64,000 bases of DNA from Gemmataceae bacterium. GTDB lineage: Bacteria; Planctomycetota; Planctomycetia; Gemmatales; Gemmataceae. The notes beneath the pieces are model-generated. The model saw only the letters and a program-made list of their open reading frames with translations. It searched no databases and had not been told where the DNA came from. Positions 43,900-53,155 of this stretch are shown here, piece by piece. The translations under genes and the position numbers were made by a program. Position 1 is the first letter of the stretch; each line of letters begins with the position of its first letter. Location of the stretch: assembly GCA_009697105.1 (NCBI GenBank), contig SIAQ01000007.1, forward strand, positions 1-64,000. The letters run 5' to 3'.

Positions 43900-46686
43900 T
43901 CACTTCTGCGTCAACGGCACGCGCAACACCTTGCCCTCTTGGGATCGCAGAATTTGCAGCATCTGCTCGCGTGGCATCTTACCGGTGAGCATCGCAGCAG
44001 TTGTGCCGGCGGCGAAAGCGGCCGATACGCTCGTGCCGAACGCGCCGCCAGGTGCCAATTCTAACTCGTCAAAGGCATACAGCCACGGCCGAGACGCCAT
44101 TTCCATTCCCGCCGGTGAGCCGAATGCGCTATACGACTGCCGCTTGTTTTTGAAGTTCGCCGCTCCGACCGAGATGACGTTCCGTGCATCGGCGGGCATT
44201 CCGATTGCGCCCGCGTCGGTTGGGAAATCCGCAAACACCACACGACCCTGCACGCGATTCGGCTCGTCAAGCACATCCACGAACACGCGCGGACGCAGGT
44301 CCCAGTCTTTTTCCAACGCCGGTAACGTCGGCACGCCAATGGGCCGAATGCCAGTTGGCGTCAATCCACGCAGCAACTGAAAAGTTTGCGTGCGTCTCAC
44401 GTCATGCGGCGCCAGCACCCATTGTTCACTCACCGGTTTCTCCATGCGAATCGCAAAAACGCCGGCCTGATCGAGCGAGGTCTCTAACACCTGCTCATAC
44501 AGCGAACCGTTTGGTAAATGCTCGATCCGCTCGGCCCAGTTGCCTGTGCGGGCAACCGACGCGAAGGCGTCGGCAGGCCACGTCTTACTTCCGGGATCGC
44601 GCTGTCTCAGTATATGCAAACGCACCCCGGCGAGTGGCTTTACGTAAAGGTCGTCTTCGCCGCCACGCGCAAAATAATCAGGATCGTGCGGTTCACGCCA
44701 TTGTACGGTGAACCGCACCCGCAGCTTGTTGGGGAGGTCTGCCGCCGATTTGCCTTGATAGGGATGCCAGGCCAGAAATTGCACCTCATTCGACCAGCGT
44801 CCTTTTGGCAACGGAGCACCATCGGGTACGAATTTCATCGCAGGATCGCCGATTGTGTGGCGGAAAGGCCCATACCAAACCTGTCCACGCGTGTTGCCAA
44901 CTGCTTGAAACCACAGCGGGCCAGTCGGATCGTCGAGCGCTTTGGCAAGTGGACTGCCCGCACCGAGCGGATACCCCGAGTTCCAGCTCAACGCATTGAC
45001 AAGGATCGGGATGCCTTCGAGCGAGCGGACCGTTTTCATGAATTGGCGGAAACGCTCGTCGCGTGCTCGCTGTTCGGCTTCAAGCTTGCGGTGGTAGTCC
45101 ATACGCTTGTAATGCCATTCGCGATCGCTGTACAGCCAGCCGAAGAACGGACCGAGAAACTCGAGGTGTGCGCGCAGATCGGTCTCGTCGGTGAAATCGT
45201 CGAGGATGATTTTGCGTTCTTTGAGCAAATGCTCACGGCGGTTTTGTAGCTGCGTGCCACGCGATAGCAGTTCGCTGTGACGGTACTCGATCATGGCGGA
45301 AAATCGCCCGCCCTGGACATAGCGAAGAATGTCGTGAAGTTGATGCGGATCACCGATCTCGGCGCGGATAAGGACGATGTTCGCCTGTGGCGCGGCGAGG
45401 GCGGCGGCCTGCGCCAGCGCGGCTCCATGCCCGATACCCGCGGGATCGCTGGCGTATTTGGCGGGTTCGACCTCAGCATCAAATTCGGTCGTCAGATCTA
45501 CGATCGTCGTTGTCGCGGGCAGTTGCTTCTTTTTGACGAGTTCCTCCCAGCCACGAAAATCGGCATCGATGATGCCGATGCGCACGCCCTCGCCCGTGTA
45601 GCCACGTGCGTGCAGTTCATTCAGACCGGTGAGATTGAGCGCCTTGCCATTGTCGCCTTTGCCGACCAACTTTGGATCGATATCCACGCTCGGCACTCGC
45701 GGCATGCGAATGAACGACACGCTCGGCGAAGCCGCGATGCGCCGCACCTGCTCGATCAGCACCATCGCCGTCACGTAGGAGCCAAACTGACCTTCAACGA
45801 TATGGCCCGGGGCGGCATCGCGGAGCATCTGCTTCCATTCGCGATCCTCGGGTTGCAGCGTGCCGGCGAAACCGATCTGCACGCGAATCGGCGTCGACGG
45901 CAGTCCTTTCGCATTGACCAGATTCCACAGATCGGCACTGATCTTTTCGAGATACATCGTCTCGCGCGGTAGCGGATCGGCCAGCTCTTTGATCGGCGTC
46001 TTGTCGCGCAGCACCTCGATGACGCGGATCGGATTCATGTCACGCAATGGCAGCGGTATCTCGTCGCGCGGAATGATCGGCCCGAGCCAACCTGCGGGGT
46101 GTGAGCGCATGTCGCGGTTGAGAAGGTCGAATTTGCCGCGCGGAATCGTGCCGACGATGCGTGTGTAAGGCTTGCGCGTGTAGCCGAAATGATCGTAGCC
46201 AGGCGCTTCCTTGAAGCCATTCTCGCGCAGAAGGACGCGAGCTTGATTTTGCAGTTCGCGCTGCCGATCGGTAGACAGCCCGCCCGGTAGTTCGAGCCTC
46301 ACATGGACGGGTTCGTCAGGGTTTTCGGGCAGCGAGAATTCGTCCGGGGCCGCGGGGATCAGCGAGATCGATTGCACGCTCGTCGCATCCAGAATGCGCG
46401 TTGCATTGTCCGAGGCGATGAAGCCGTGGATGTAGTTCTTGGCGCGATCCTCGCGATCGGTTTCGGGATGCCGTTCGAGCGGCGGATCGAACTCGAAACC
46501 GATGCGAACGAGATGCCGAATCATCGCGTCGTAATGGCGAACATGTTCATCGCGCGGCGCCGGGATGAAGTAGCGCAGCGTGCATTTGAATTTCGCCGGT
46601 GCCGGCGGCCCCGGTGGTTGCGATTGAAGCAACGTAACCGAGACGCCCACCGACAGCACCACCAGTAGAAATGCGCGGAGTATCAT
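43900..46686 (-). CDS. Subtilisin-like (S8) serine protease, secreted
   Basis: The 928-residue protein has a signal peptide (MILRAFLLVVLSVGVSVTLL). The subtilase triad is visible but spread out: D374 in VRIGIIDAD, H420 in GIGHGAALAQ, and S886 in GTSVSAAFAAG near the C-terminus. A large insert of about 450 residues lies between the His and Ser blocks. A 350-residue N-terminal region contains repeated arm-like segments (RYFIPAPRDEH, HVRLELPGGL). It is probably exported. The HGT glycine-threonine pattern is HGA here. The small frames upstream on the same strand may form an operon with it. Confidence 0.85.
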   Translation of the reverse strand: MILRAFLLVVLSVGVSVTLLQSQPPGPPAPAKFKCTLRYFIPAPRDEHVRHYDAMIRHLVRIGFEFDPPLERHPETDREDRAKNYIHGFIASDNATRILDATSVQSISLIPAAPDEFSLPENPDEPVHVRLELPGGLSTDRQRELQNQARVLLRENGFKEAPGYDHFGYTRKPYTRIVGTIPRGKFDLLNRDMRSHPAGWLGPIIPRDEIPLPLRDMNPIRVIEVLRDKTPIKELADPLPRETMYLEKISADLWNLVNAKGLPSTPIRVQIGFAGTLQPEDREWKQMLRDAAPGHIVEGQFGSYVTAMVLIEQVRRIAASPSVSFIRMPRVPSVDIDPKLVGKGDNGKALNLTGLNELHARGYTGEGVRIGIIDADFRGWEELVKKKQLPATTTIVDLTTEFDAEVEPAKYASDPAGIGHGAALAQAAALAAPQANIVLIRAEIGDPHQLHDILRYVQGGRFSAMIEYRHSELLSRGTQLQNRREHLLKERKIILDDFTDETDLRAHLEFLGPFFGWLYSDREWHYKRMDYHRKLEAEQRARDERFRQFMKTVRSLEGIPILVNALSWNSGYPLGAGSPLAKALDDPTGPLWFQAVGNTRGQVWYGPFRHTIGDPAMKFVPDGAPLPKGRWSNEVQFLAWHPYQGKSAADLPNKLRVRFTVQWREPHDPDYFARGGEDDLYVKPLAGVRLHILRQRDPGSKTWPADAFASVARTGNWAERIEHLPNGSLYEQVLETSLDQAGVFAIRMEKPVSEQWVLAPHDVRRTQTFQLLRGLTPTGIRPIGVPTLPALEKDWDLRPRVFVDVLDEPNRVQGRVVFADFPTDAGAIGMPADARNVISVGAANFKNKRQSYSAFGSPAGMEMASRPWLYAFDELELAPGGAFGTSVSAAFAAGTTAAMLTGKMPREQMLQILRSQEGKVLRVPLTQK

Positions 46687-46689
46687 AGT

Positions 46690-46970
46690 TTAAGTATGAC
46701 ACAAACTCGGCCCGAACCCAAGCAATTTCTTGCGGCACATACTCTCACGCCCGTAGCACGATCGGCAAAGGTGGTAGGGTTCGCCGTCGACCACCGTAGC
46801 CATCATCCTTCGCGTGATGGTACGGTACAATTCTTCGGAATTCGCATCGTCCACGGCAAATTCGGCGTAGTGCCATCGCGAGGCGCGCAGTGGCAGTAGA
46901 CATATGTCTCGCTGTATTCACAAGCCCATTGGTAGGCGAGGCATCGCGAGAACGCCAAATAGAGAATCAC
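46690..46970 (-). pseudogene. Possible frameshifted small Cys-rich ORF
   Basis: Between the SGNH and subtilase genes the reverse strand is coding-like in two frames. One reads ...CEYSETYVYCHCA from a GTG at 46970. The other reads RWHYAEFAVDDANSEELY ... GEPYHLCRSCYGRESMC and stops at 46690, three bases before the subtilase ATG. A single-base change near 46875 would join them into a protein of about 90 residues with CxC and CxxC pairs. The family is not recognised. Confidence 0.35.
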
Positions 46971-46975
46971 GTATA

Positions 46976-47816
46976 CTACAGCACTCGCCGTTTGATCTCA
47001 GCCACTTTTTGCACCGTAAGCCAACCGCGTAGTTGATACCCGCTCTTGCGTAGGTTTTCGAACGTCGGTTCCGCGCTGGGGCTGCCGCCGGTTTCGCTTG
47101 CGGTGAGGTGGATGCGTTTCATGAGCGTGCCGAACCAGTCGTTCGGACGGCGGGTGAGAATCTCGCGTTCCAGGTCGAGGACGGGCGTGCCTCGCTCCTT
47201 GGCGATGGCTCGCAGAACATCGTTGAATTGTTTTGTTTTCTCAAACTGTGCCTTGAACGGCGGGATCGTATGTAAGAATCGGAATCGATCCACGGTCAAG
47301 GATCATGTCAAGCGCTTTGGCCATATCCTTGCGATAGGCGTCGATTGGGGTTCCATCCTCGATGTCGTAGATGCCGCACTCGATGGTTACGATGCGTGGT
47401 TTCGTCTTGTCGAGTATTTTTTCAAGTGTCGGCAGGCCGCGTTTCCCGCCGGCGAAGAGCATCGCCGCCTTCAATCCGCTTTCCGACGTGTGAGCACGAT
47501 AGGAAACGACCTCGGTTCGGCACAGCCACCAGCCGTCGGATTTGTCCTTCTTGTCGGTGTGCATCCACTTGAGGATCGCCACGTCGTCGGGAGTCTTGCC
47601 CTTGCCGCTACGAGCCCAGGTTCCGTAGGGATTGGCAATGGTCATCGATCCGCCGACGTGAATGACGACGCCTTCCGTGCCGCGAAACCGGGCGACGACC
47701 TTCTTCATCGGTGCGGCGTAGTCCCAGTCCTCGGCGATCGGCTTGACCGAAGGCGATTGCCCAAGGCTGATGCTCGCCAAGAACAAGAAGGCGAGAACGG
47801 TAAGACGTAATTGCAT
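46976..47816 (-). pseudogene. SGNH/GDSL-type hydrolase, interrupted by a one-base frameshift
   Basis: The first frame starts at 47816 with a signal peptide (MQLRLTVLAFLFLASISLG). It runs through VVIHVGGSMTIANPYGTWA (the GDS-like block, here GGS) and ends SIPILTYDPAVQGTV. The second frame continues TIPPFKAQFEKTKQFNDVLR and ends at 46976 after IHLTASETGG. Removing one base near 47270 joins them as SIPILT-TIPPF, the usual family sequence. SGNH enzymes are esterases or lipases acting on esters outside the cytoplasm. The lesion may be a sequencing error. Confidence 0.8.
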
Positions 47817-47841
47817 CGCGGTGCCTCGTGAACCACAAACC

Positions 47842-49941
47842 TTACTGCTGATCCAGCGAATCGATCCAGCGTATGACTTCGCGGAGTTGCTTGTCGTTCA
47901 GGTAATCGCGACCACGCTCGGGATGCTGACGGTAAAAGGCAGGGTAGCGGCGTTCCGCCAGGCGGGTGCGACCTTCGGCGATGCTCTTGGCGAGCGGGTC
48001 GAGTTCGCCCGTCGTCAGGTAGAACGACAGCCGTTGCCCGGCGATGTTGTCCTTGAACTGAATCGGAGCAGCACCGACGGCGCAAACGCCACGGAAGAGG
48101 TCGCGATGACTGAACCCAAGGTGAATCGCCATATTCCCGCCCACGCCCCAGCCATGTGCGATCACACGCTGCCGATCGACCGTGTAACGGGTCATCGCAT
48201 CGCGCGTCGCAGCCGTCACGAAATCCGAGAAGCTGGGAATCCACTCGTCCTTGTCCATCACCGGCATTACGAGAATTAGGTGATTGGCCTTGCAATAGTC
48301 TTCCCACACTTCTTGAAACGCTTCAAAATCTTCTTTGTTCTTCTTGCCAGCTGGGTGAAGCCAAACGAGCAGCGCATGGGCAACGTTCGGATCGTAGTCT
48401 TCGTGCACGAAAAGCCAATATTTGTGCTCGCCATCGGGCGTGTTACGAAGCATCAATCCCGTTTCGGGCATCGGCGGCTTTTCTTCGACAATCTTCGGCG
48501 GCTTAACGTTCGGATTGCCCGATTCCAACGGTGCCAACGCTTTCTTCACCGACGCGAGCTCCGGCAATTTATCAAGCACATCCACCGGCGCCCCGGGCAA
48601 GGCACCCGGCAGATTATCGAGCACAAGCGTGATGACTTCTGCCTTGTCGGCTCCCTTGCGTTTCACCTCAAGCTTCGCTTCCGTCCCCGGCGTAACCGTG
48701 GCCAGCCACTCGAACAACTGGGCCCGCCCTCGCTTCGTGTCGCCGATGAAGGCGGTGAGTTGCTTCTCGTCCACGCCAAATTTCACGATGCGGTCGCCTA
48801 CTTTGAGACCGGTCTTATCGGCAGGGCTTTTGTCGAAGACATGGCGAATTTCGACGCCGAGCTTCGGGTCGTCTCGTAACGGCAGGATGCCAAGGAACGG
48901 CTGCGCGATGACCTGGATTTTTCCGACCAGTTCGAGCGATTTGATTTCCTTGACTTCGCCGCCGCGTTTGTACTTGAGCGAAATCTTGTCGCCTTCGTAT
49001 TTCACGCCAAGGGCGTGAAGCACCTGGGCCATGCGATCGACCGGCTTGCCATCGATTTCGGTGATAATGTCGCCCAGCTTCAGGCCGGATTTGGAAGCAG
49101 CCGAGTTCGGCTGCACGAGACCAATCTCGGGCAGAACGCCGTACATATCCTGACTCTTCATGGCCACGCCGAGCAGGCCTTTTTGCAGGTCCTTGCCATC
49201 CTTCAAGCGAGGCAACACCGCGAGAATGTCTTCCATTGGAATGGCGAAACCAATGCCTGAATCGTACCATTCGAACCCGGCCGTCTCATCGTCCCCTTTG
49301 GGAGAGGCGGGAATGAGCACACCCTGCACCCGGCCCTTCATGTCAACAATTGGGCCGCCGTAGTTGATCGGCGAGACCTTGGCGTCGGTCTGAATCGCCT
49401 TGCCCCAAACCCGATTCGTCGCGCTGATGATGCCGACGCAAATTGTCGGAGTCTTGTCAAGTTTCACGTCGAGCGCCCGGCCCAGAGCGATAGACCATTG
49501 CCCTTCCTTGATGTCCTTCTTCGGAACGAAATCCGGAACCACCAAGCCTTTCGCCTCTACTTTGAGCAACGTCAGCATGCGCGATTTGTCGGTCGCCACG
49601 CGAGTGGCAACCAACGGCTCGTTCGCCTTACCGGGAAATCGCACGAGGATGGTGGTCGGATTATTAAGAAAGTTAAACGCGCTGGAAATGATGTAGCCAT
49701 CGGCGGCCACGATGACGCCAGTGGTTGGCCCTAATGCCGTACGAAACACCTGCCCCTTAGGCCCGGCGACGACGAGGTCGGTGCCGCCGCGAGTTTCGAT
49801 CTGCACCACGCTCTCGCCGGCTTTCTTGGCTGCGTCCTTCGTCAACTTCTCGAGTTGATCGTTCAGGTCCTCCTGAGCAGACACCGAACGAACGCTCAGA
49901 ACCAATACCACCGCCGCCAATATGCTTATGCGTCGAAACAT
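47842..49941 (-). CDS. Catalytically incomplete HtrA-like / PDZ / alpha-beta hydrolase-like fusion
   Basis: From the ATG at 49941 (MFRRISILAAVVLVLSVRS, a signal peptide) the protein has 699 residues. A trypsin-like domain (about 30-265) keeps the fold pattern (TGVIVAADGYIISS, INYGGPIVDM), but all three catalytic positions are changed: His to F89, Asp to M122 and Ser to Y194. Two PDZ domains follow (about 275-355 and 365-455). Residues 500-699 resemble an alpha/beta hydrolase, but the nucleophile elbow reads GWGVGG, without the central serine. It may be a scaffold or binding protein. An ATG at 49959 is an alternative start. It is the first of three related genes on this strand. Confidence 0.8.
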   Translation of the reverse strand: MFRRISILAAVVLVLSVRSVSAQEDLNDQLEKLTKDAAKKAGESVVQIETRGGTDLVVAGPKGQVFRTALGPTTGVIVAADGYIISSAFNFLNNPTTILVRFPGKANEPLVATRVATDKSRMLTLLKVEAKGLVVPDFVPKKDIKEGQWSIALGRALDVKLDKTPTICVGIISATNRVWGKAIQTDAKVSPINYGGPIVDMKGRVQGVLIPASPKGDDETAGFEWYDSGIGFAIPMEDILAVLPRLKDGKDLQKGLLGVAMKSQDMYGVLPEIGLVQPNSAASKSGLKLGDIITEIDGKPVDRMAQVLHALGVKYEGDKISLKYKRGGEVKEIKSLELVGKIQVIAQPFLGILPLRDDPKLGVEIRHVFDKSPADKTGLKVGDRIVKFGVDEKQLTAFIGDTKRGRAQLFEWLATVTPGTEAKLEVKRKGADKAEVITLVLDNLPGALPGAPVDVLDKLPELASVKKALAPLESGNPNVKPPKIVEEKPPMPETGLMLRNTPDGEHKYWLFVHEDYDPNVAHALLVWLHPAGKKNKEDFEAFQEVWEDYCKANHLILVMPVMDKDEWIPSFSDFVTAATRDAMTRYTVDRQRVIAHGWGVGGNMAIHLGFSHRDLFRGVCAVGAAPIQFKDNIAGQRLSFYLTTGELDPLAKSIAEGRTRLAERRYPAFYRQHPERGRDYLNDKQLREVIRWIDSLDQQ

Positions 49942-49962
49942 GGAAAACACCTTGTTCATTAG

Positions 49963-50074
49963 TGACGCCACCGACAAAAGTCGATTTCCCTTCCGAGGCT
50001 GAAGCGTAAGCGAGGCATTCTGGCCGCCTCGCTTACGCTTCAGCCTCGGAAATACACTTTTGTCGGTGGCGTCA
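49963..50074. repeat. 112-nt inverted repeat, first of two near-identical copies
   Basis: Outer arms TGACGCCACCGACAAAAGT and its complement ending at 50074 enclose an inner family D-like hairpin (CTTCCGAGGCTGAAGCGTAA ... CCTCGGAA). The copy at 54515-54626 differs at only a few positions. Confidence 0.95.
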
Positions 50075-50092
50075 GTCACTCACCACTCACCA

Positions 50093-51184
50093 CTAATTCA
50101 CCGTTTTCGGCGGGTTGGCGAGTTTCAGCTTCACGTTTTCGAGCTTGTTGCCTCGCTGAAGTTGCATGCTGATCTCGCGGCCTGGCTCGTATTGCTTTAG
50201 GGTCTCTCGCCAAATCTTGATCGTGGGCACCGAGAAGCCTTCGACATACAGGATCAGATCGTCCGGCCTCAAGCCAGCGATGGCGGCCGGCGAACCGCTG
50301 ACGATTTCCTCAACGTACGGCGGCGTCGAACTCACCGCATTGACGACGAGAATGATGCCGTGGTAACCGCCCTTATCTTCACGCCTGATCTTGACGGTTT
50401 CCTGGTAATTACCCATTAGCGCCTTGTGGACGAAGGTGATAACGCTTTCCTTTTCCATGATCGATTTCCCGGTCTTCTTGTCTTCACGCTGCACCTCGAT
50501 TTTGAACTGAATCGGCACGGCATAGTTGATCCAGGTATCGATGCGGTTGTCCTTCAGCTCCCTGCCGATGATGCCAAGCAACTCGCCTTTGCGTGTCGTG
50601 ATCGCTCCGCCGGCGGCACCGGGGTTGCATACGATATTGTCGAGGAAATAAACATCGCCCGAATACGGCGCATCGAAGATGCCCCGTCGGCCTTTGAGAT
50701 CGGCAACGGTGAGGATCGCACCGCGCTGCACTGACATCGGCTCGTCGCCCTGGGCGATCTTGAATTGGTTGGAAAACGCCAGTACCCAGTCGCCAGTCTC
50801 CGCCATCGCCTTTTCCGCGGTCTTGTCAAAAACAAAGTGCGGCAGGAAATCGACATCCTCGTCGATTTTGAGCAAGGCGACATCCAACTCCGGTTCACGG
50901 ACCAACACCTTGGCTTGATAACGCCGGCCATCGTAAAGATGCACGACAATGCCGGGCGTATTCAAAATGTGGTTGTTGACTGTGAGAATATGCCCCTTCG
51001 CCGACACGAGCAATCCGGTCCCGTACGACGGCAGGCCCTTGAAGCCGCCGATGCCGAACAGCTTGACCATCTTCCGGTTGACTTGCTCCGATGCTGCCGT
51101 GACGGAATTCTGGGCACGCAATTCCCCCACGGCTAAGAGCATCATCGCTATTCCGAGCAAGCGATAAGTAATTATATAGTTCAT
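50093..51184 (-). CDS. HtrA-like protein with the catalytic serine replaced
   Basis: The 363-residue protein has a signal-like N-terminus (MNYIITYRLLGIAMMLLAVG), a trypsin-like domain and one C-terminal PDZ domain. The histidine (H72 in VNNHIL) and aspartate (D101 in ELDVALLKID) are present, but GNSGG is changed to GAAGG, with alanine 191 in place of the nucleophilic serine. A protease role is therefore unlikely. It may bind peptides through its PDZ domain (from about residue 270). It lies between a fully degenerate and an intact homologue on the same strand. Confidence 0.85.
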   Translation of the reverse strand: MNYIITYRLLGIAMMLLAVGELRAQNSVTAASEQVNRKMVKLFGIGGFKGLPSYGTGLLVSAKGHILTVNNHILNTPGIVVHLYDGRRYQAKVLVREPELDVALLKIDEDVDFLPHFVFDKTAEKAMAETGDWVLAFSNQFKIAQGDEPMSVQRGAILTVADLKGRRGIFDAPYSGDVYFLDNIVCNPGAAGGAITTRKGELLGIIGRELKDNRIDTWINYAVPIQFKIEVQREDKKTGKSIMEKESVITFVHKALMGNYQETVKIRREDKGGYHGIILVVNAVSSTPPYVEEIVSGSPAAIAGLRPDDLILYVEGFSVPTIKIWRETLKQYEPGREISMQLQRGNKLENVKLKLANPPKTVN

Positions 51185-51234
51185 CGGTGTCGTTCCCTGT
51201 GGTGTGTCGCGATCGGTTCTTGGGTGCGTTCTTC

Positions 51235-51288
51235 CCGCTTGCGGCTTAGCGCTCCCGTGGGCCCTTGCGAGCGCTAAGCCGCAAGCGG
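51235..51288. repeat. Inverted repeat, family C
   Basis: CCGCTTGCGGCTTAGCGCTC pairs with GCGCTAAGCCGCAAGCGG around a loop of about 16 nt. It lies in the gap between two HtrA-like genes. Confidence 0.92.
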
Positions 51289-51301
51289 CAATTGCAAGTT
51301 T

Positions 51302-53068
51302 CTAATTTCCCGCCACCTTGTAACTGCCGACCGTGAATGTTCCGTAGTGGACATCCTTGTAATAGACCTGCATGCGGTGAGGCAACTGTCGGCCGTCGAC
51401 GACGCGATAATCCGAGAAGTACACTTCGCAGGGATCCTCGTTCGCTTCTTGCAATCGAAGCTCCATGCCGATCAGCTTCTGGTCCGATTTCGCGAAAAAG
51501 AACTTGGTCAGGTAGATGCCTGTGCGAGCATTCAGCACCTCGGCATCGACGCGTTGGGCAAGCCAATTCTTGACGGTGGAATTATCCGTCGGCGGCATAT
51601 AGATCGGCTCCATGCCACCGTGATGGCATTCCGACGTGAAGCCTTTGTCGCCTTCCAGCAGCAGGTGACGCCAAACAAAAAGGGCGGGCAGGAATCCGCC
51701 GCTGCCGTTCGGCTTTCGCAATTCGTTAACATTCGCGTTGTTGGGATCGACCATGTCGGGGAACGCGCCAATCTTGAGCGTGACCAACGGCTTCTCGCTC
51801 TTGCCGATCTTTTCGTCTTTGATCTCCGCTGTGAACGGGCTATCGGTGCGAGCCTTCAGTAGCGTCACGCGGCCTTCAAACGACCAGGTTCCGCCCTTAC
51901 CCGCGAAGTCGCCTTGTCTCTTGAACGCCGTCATCAAGCGGGCTTTCTCCTGACGGTTGAAGTAATAATTCGCAAACCCCGCCTTGGCCTCGTAATACTT
52001 TGCGGCCGGCCCTTGCGGACCTTTGACCGGTGGGCCTTTCGGTTGCTTCATCGGATCGGGTTCGTCGAGTTCCTTGCGCTGCACGCCCATCAGGCGGACG
52101 AGGATTTCCTTGCGGTCGTCGCCACGGCGATATTCCAACGGCACACGCCAATCGCGCGGATACAAACCGACGACGTTCTTGTAGTGATTGTCGCTCGTCA
52201 CCTGCCGCCCAGCGAACGAGAATATCTCGTCCTCTTGATCCAGCCCGCGGCGATAGGCATCGGACTCGACGAGAATCGACGTGATGCGCGTCTTGCCCAG
52301 GCCAAAATTTTCAACATCGGTGCGGATCAACGCGCCCAGGCTGGCGTGATCGGCATCCAGTCCCGCGTGCAGATGACCCATGAAGTTTTTGATCTGGTTG
52401 ATCGAGATCGCATAGCCGACGCCCGAATTGATGCGTGCACGCTTATCGAACGAACCACGACCGTTGATGCCGATGACCTCACCCTTGAGGTTGAACAACG
52501 GCCCACCTGAGTTGCCGGGATTGATTGACGTATCGATCTGGATGCAATCGGTGTACTCAAGAAATAGGCCCGCAGGCGGCTGATACCGATTAACCCCGGA
52601 GACCAAACCGAAGGTGACGGTCGGCGTAAAATCGGTCGCCAGGAGGAACGGATTACCCATCGCGATCGACCAATCGCCTTCACGCACCCTGCCCGAATCG
52701 CCCATGACGGCAAACGGGAATTTGTCGCCGTCCTTCTTGGGCAGCAATTTGATCAACGCGACATCGCCGACTTTGTCCCAGCCGACGAGTACGCCTTCAT
52801 AAAGCACGCCGTCGGCCAAGCCGCACTGCATCGTCGGGCCGGTCGGTTGGACGACGTGGAAATTCGTGAGGGCGTAGCCGTCGTCGGAGATCAAAACCCC
52901 CGTGCCGCCGCCCTGTCCGCCGCGTGCGAAAATCGCGACGACCGACGGCTTGACCTTCTCGATCACCGCCACGCGATCGCTCTCTGACTTAAACGCCGCC
53001 GGCGATTGCGCAAACCCTAGCGAAGCGAATAGTACCAGCGATGCCAGCGACGAGATGAGTATTTTCAC
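51302..53068 (-). CDS. HtrA-like trypsin-family serine protease, intact triad
   Basis: From the GTG at 53068 the protein has 588 residues with a signal peptide (VKILISSLASLVLFASLGFA). The S1C triad is complete: H71 in NFHVV, D102 in GDVALIK and S187 in NPGNSGGPLF. A PDZ-like region follows (about 225-335) and then a C-terminal domain of about 230 residues without recognised motifs. It is expected to degrade or process proteins in the periplasm. The TTG at 53113 would add 15 residues and is a less likely start. It is the upstream member of the three-gene HtrA-like set. Confidence 0.88.
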   Translation of the reverse strand: MKILISSLASLVLFASLGFAQSPAAFKSESDRVAVIEKVKPSVVAIFARGGQGGGTGVLISDDGYALTNFHVVQPTGPTMQCGLADGVLYEGVLVGWDKVGDVALIKLLPKKDGDKFPFAVMGDSGRVREGDWSIAMGNPFLLATDFTPTVTFGLVSGVNRYQPPAGLFLEYTDCIQIDTSINPGNSGGPLFNLKGEVIGINGRGSFDKRARINSGVGYAISINQIKNFMGHLHAGLDADHASLGALIRTDVENFGLGKTRITSILVESDAYRRGLDQEDEIFSFAGRQVTSDNHYKNVVGLYPRDWRVPLEYRRGDDRKEILVRLMGVQRKELDEPDPMKQPKGPPVKGPQGPAAKYYEAKAGFANYYFNRQEKARLMTAFKRQGDFAGKGGTWSFEGRVTLLKARTDSPFTAEIKDEKIGKSEKPLVTLKIGAFPDMVDPNNANVNELRKPNGSGGFLPALFVWRHLLLEGDKGFTSECHHGGMEPIYMPPTDNSTVKNWLAQRVDAEVLNARTGIYLTKFFFAKSDQKLIGMELRLQEANEDPCEVYFSDYRVVDGRQLPHRMQVYYKDVHYGTFTVGSYKVAGN

Positions 53069-53155
53069 GGAACACCCGAGAGCAAGTAAAATGGACAAAG
53101 TAAAAAGGACCAACTGCTGACCGACAATTCCTGGTACCCGACCACGGACTAAGGA

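Noticed and set aside
44518-45249. Plus-strand frame of 243 codons opposite the subtilase
   Set aside because: It is antisense to the insert region of the subtilase and has no recognisable motif or ribosome binding site.
49942-50079. N-terminal extension of the inactive HtrA-like fusion
   Set aside because: The extra residues are encoded by the 112-nt inverted repeat; a signal peptide begins at 49941.
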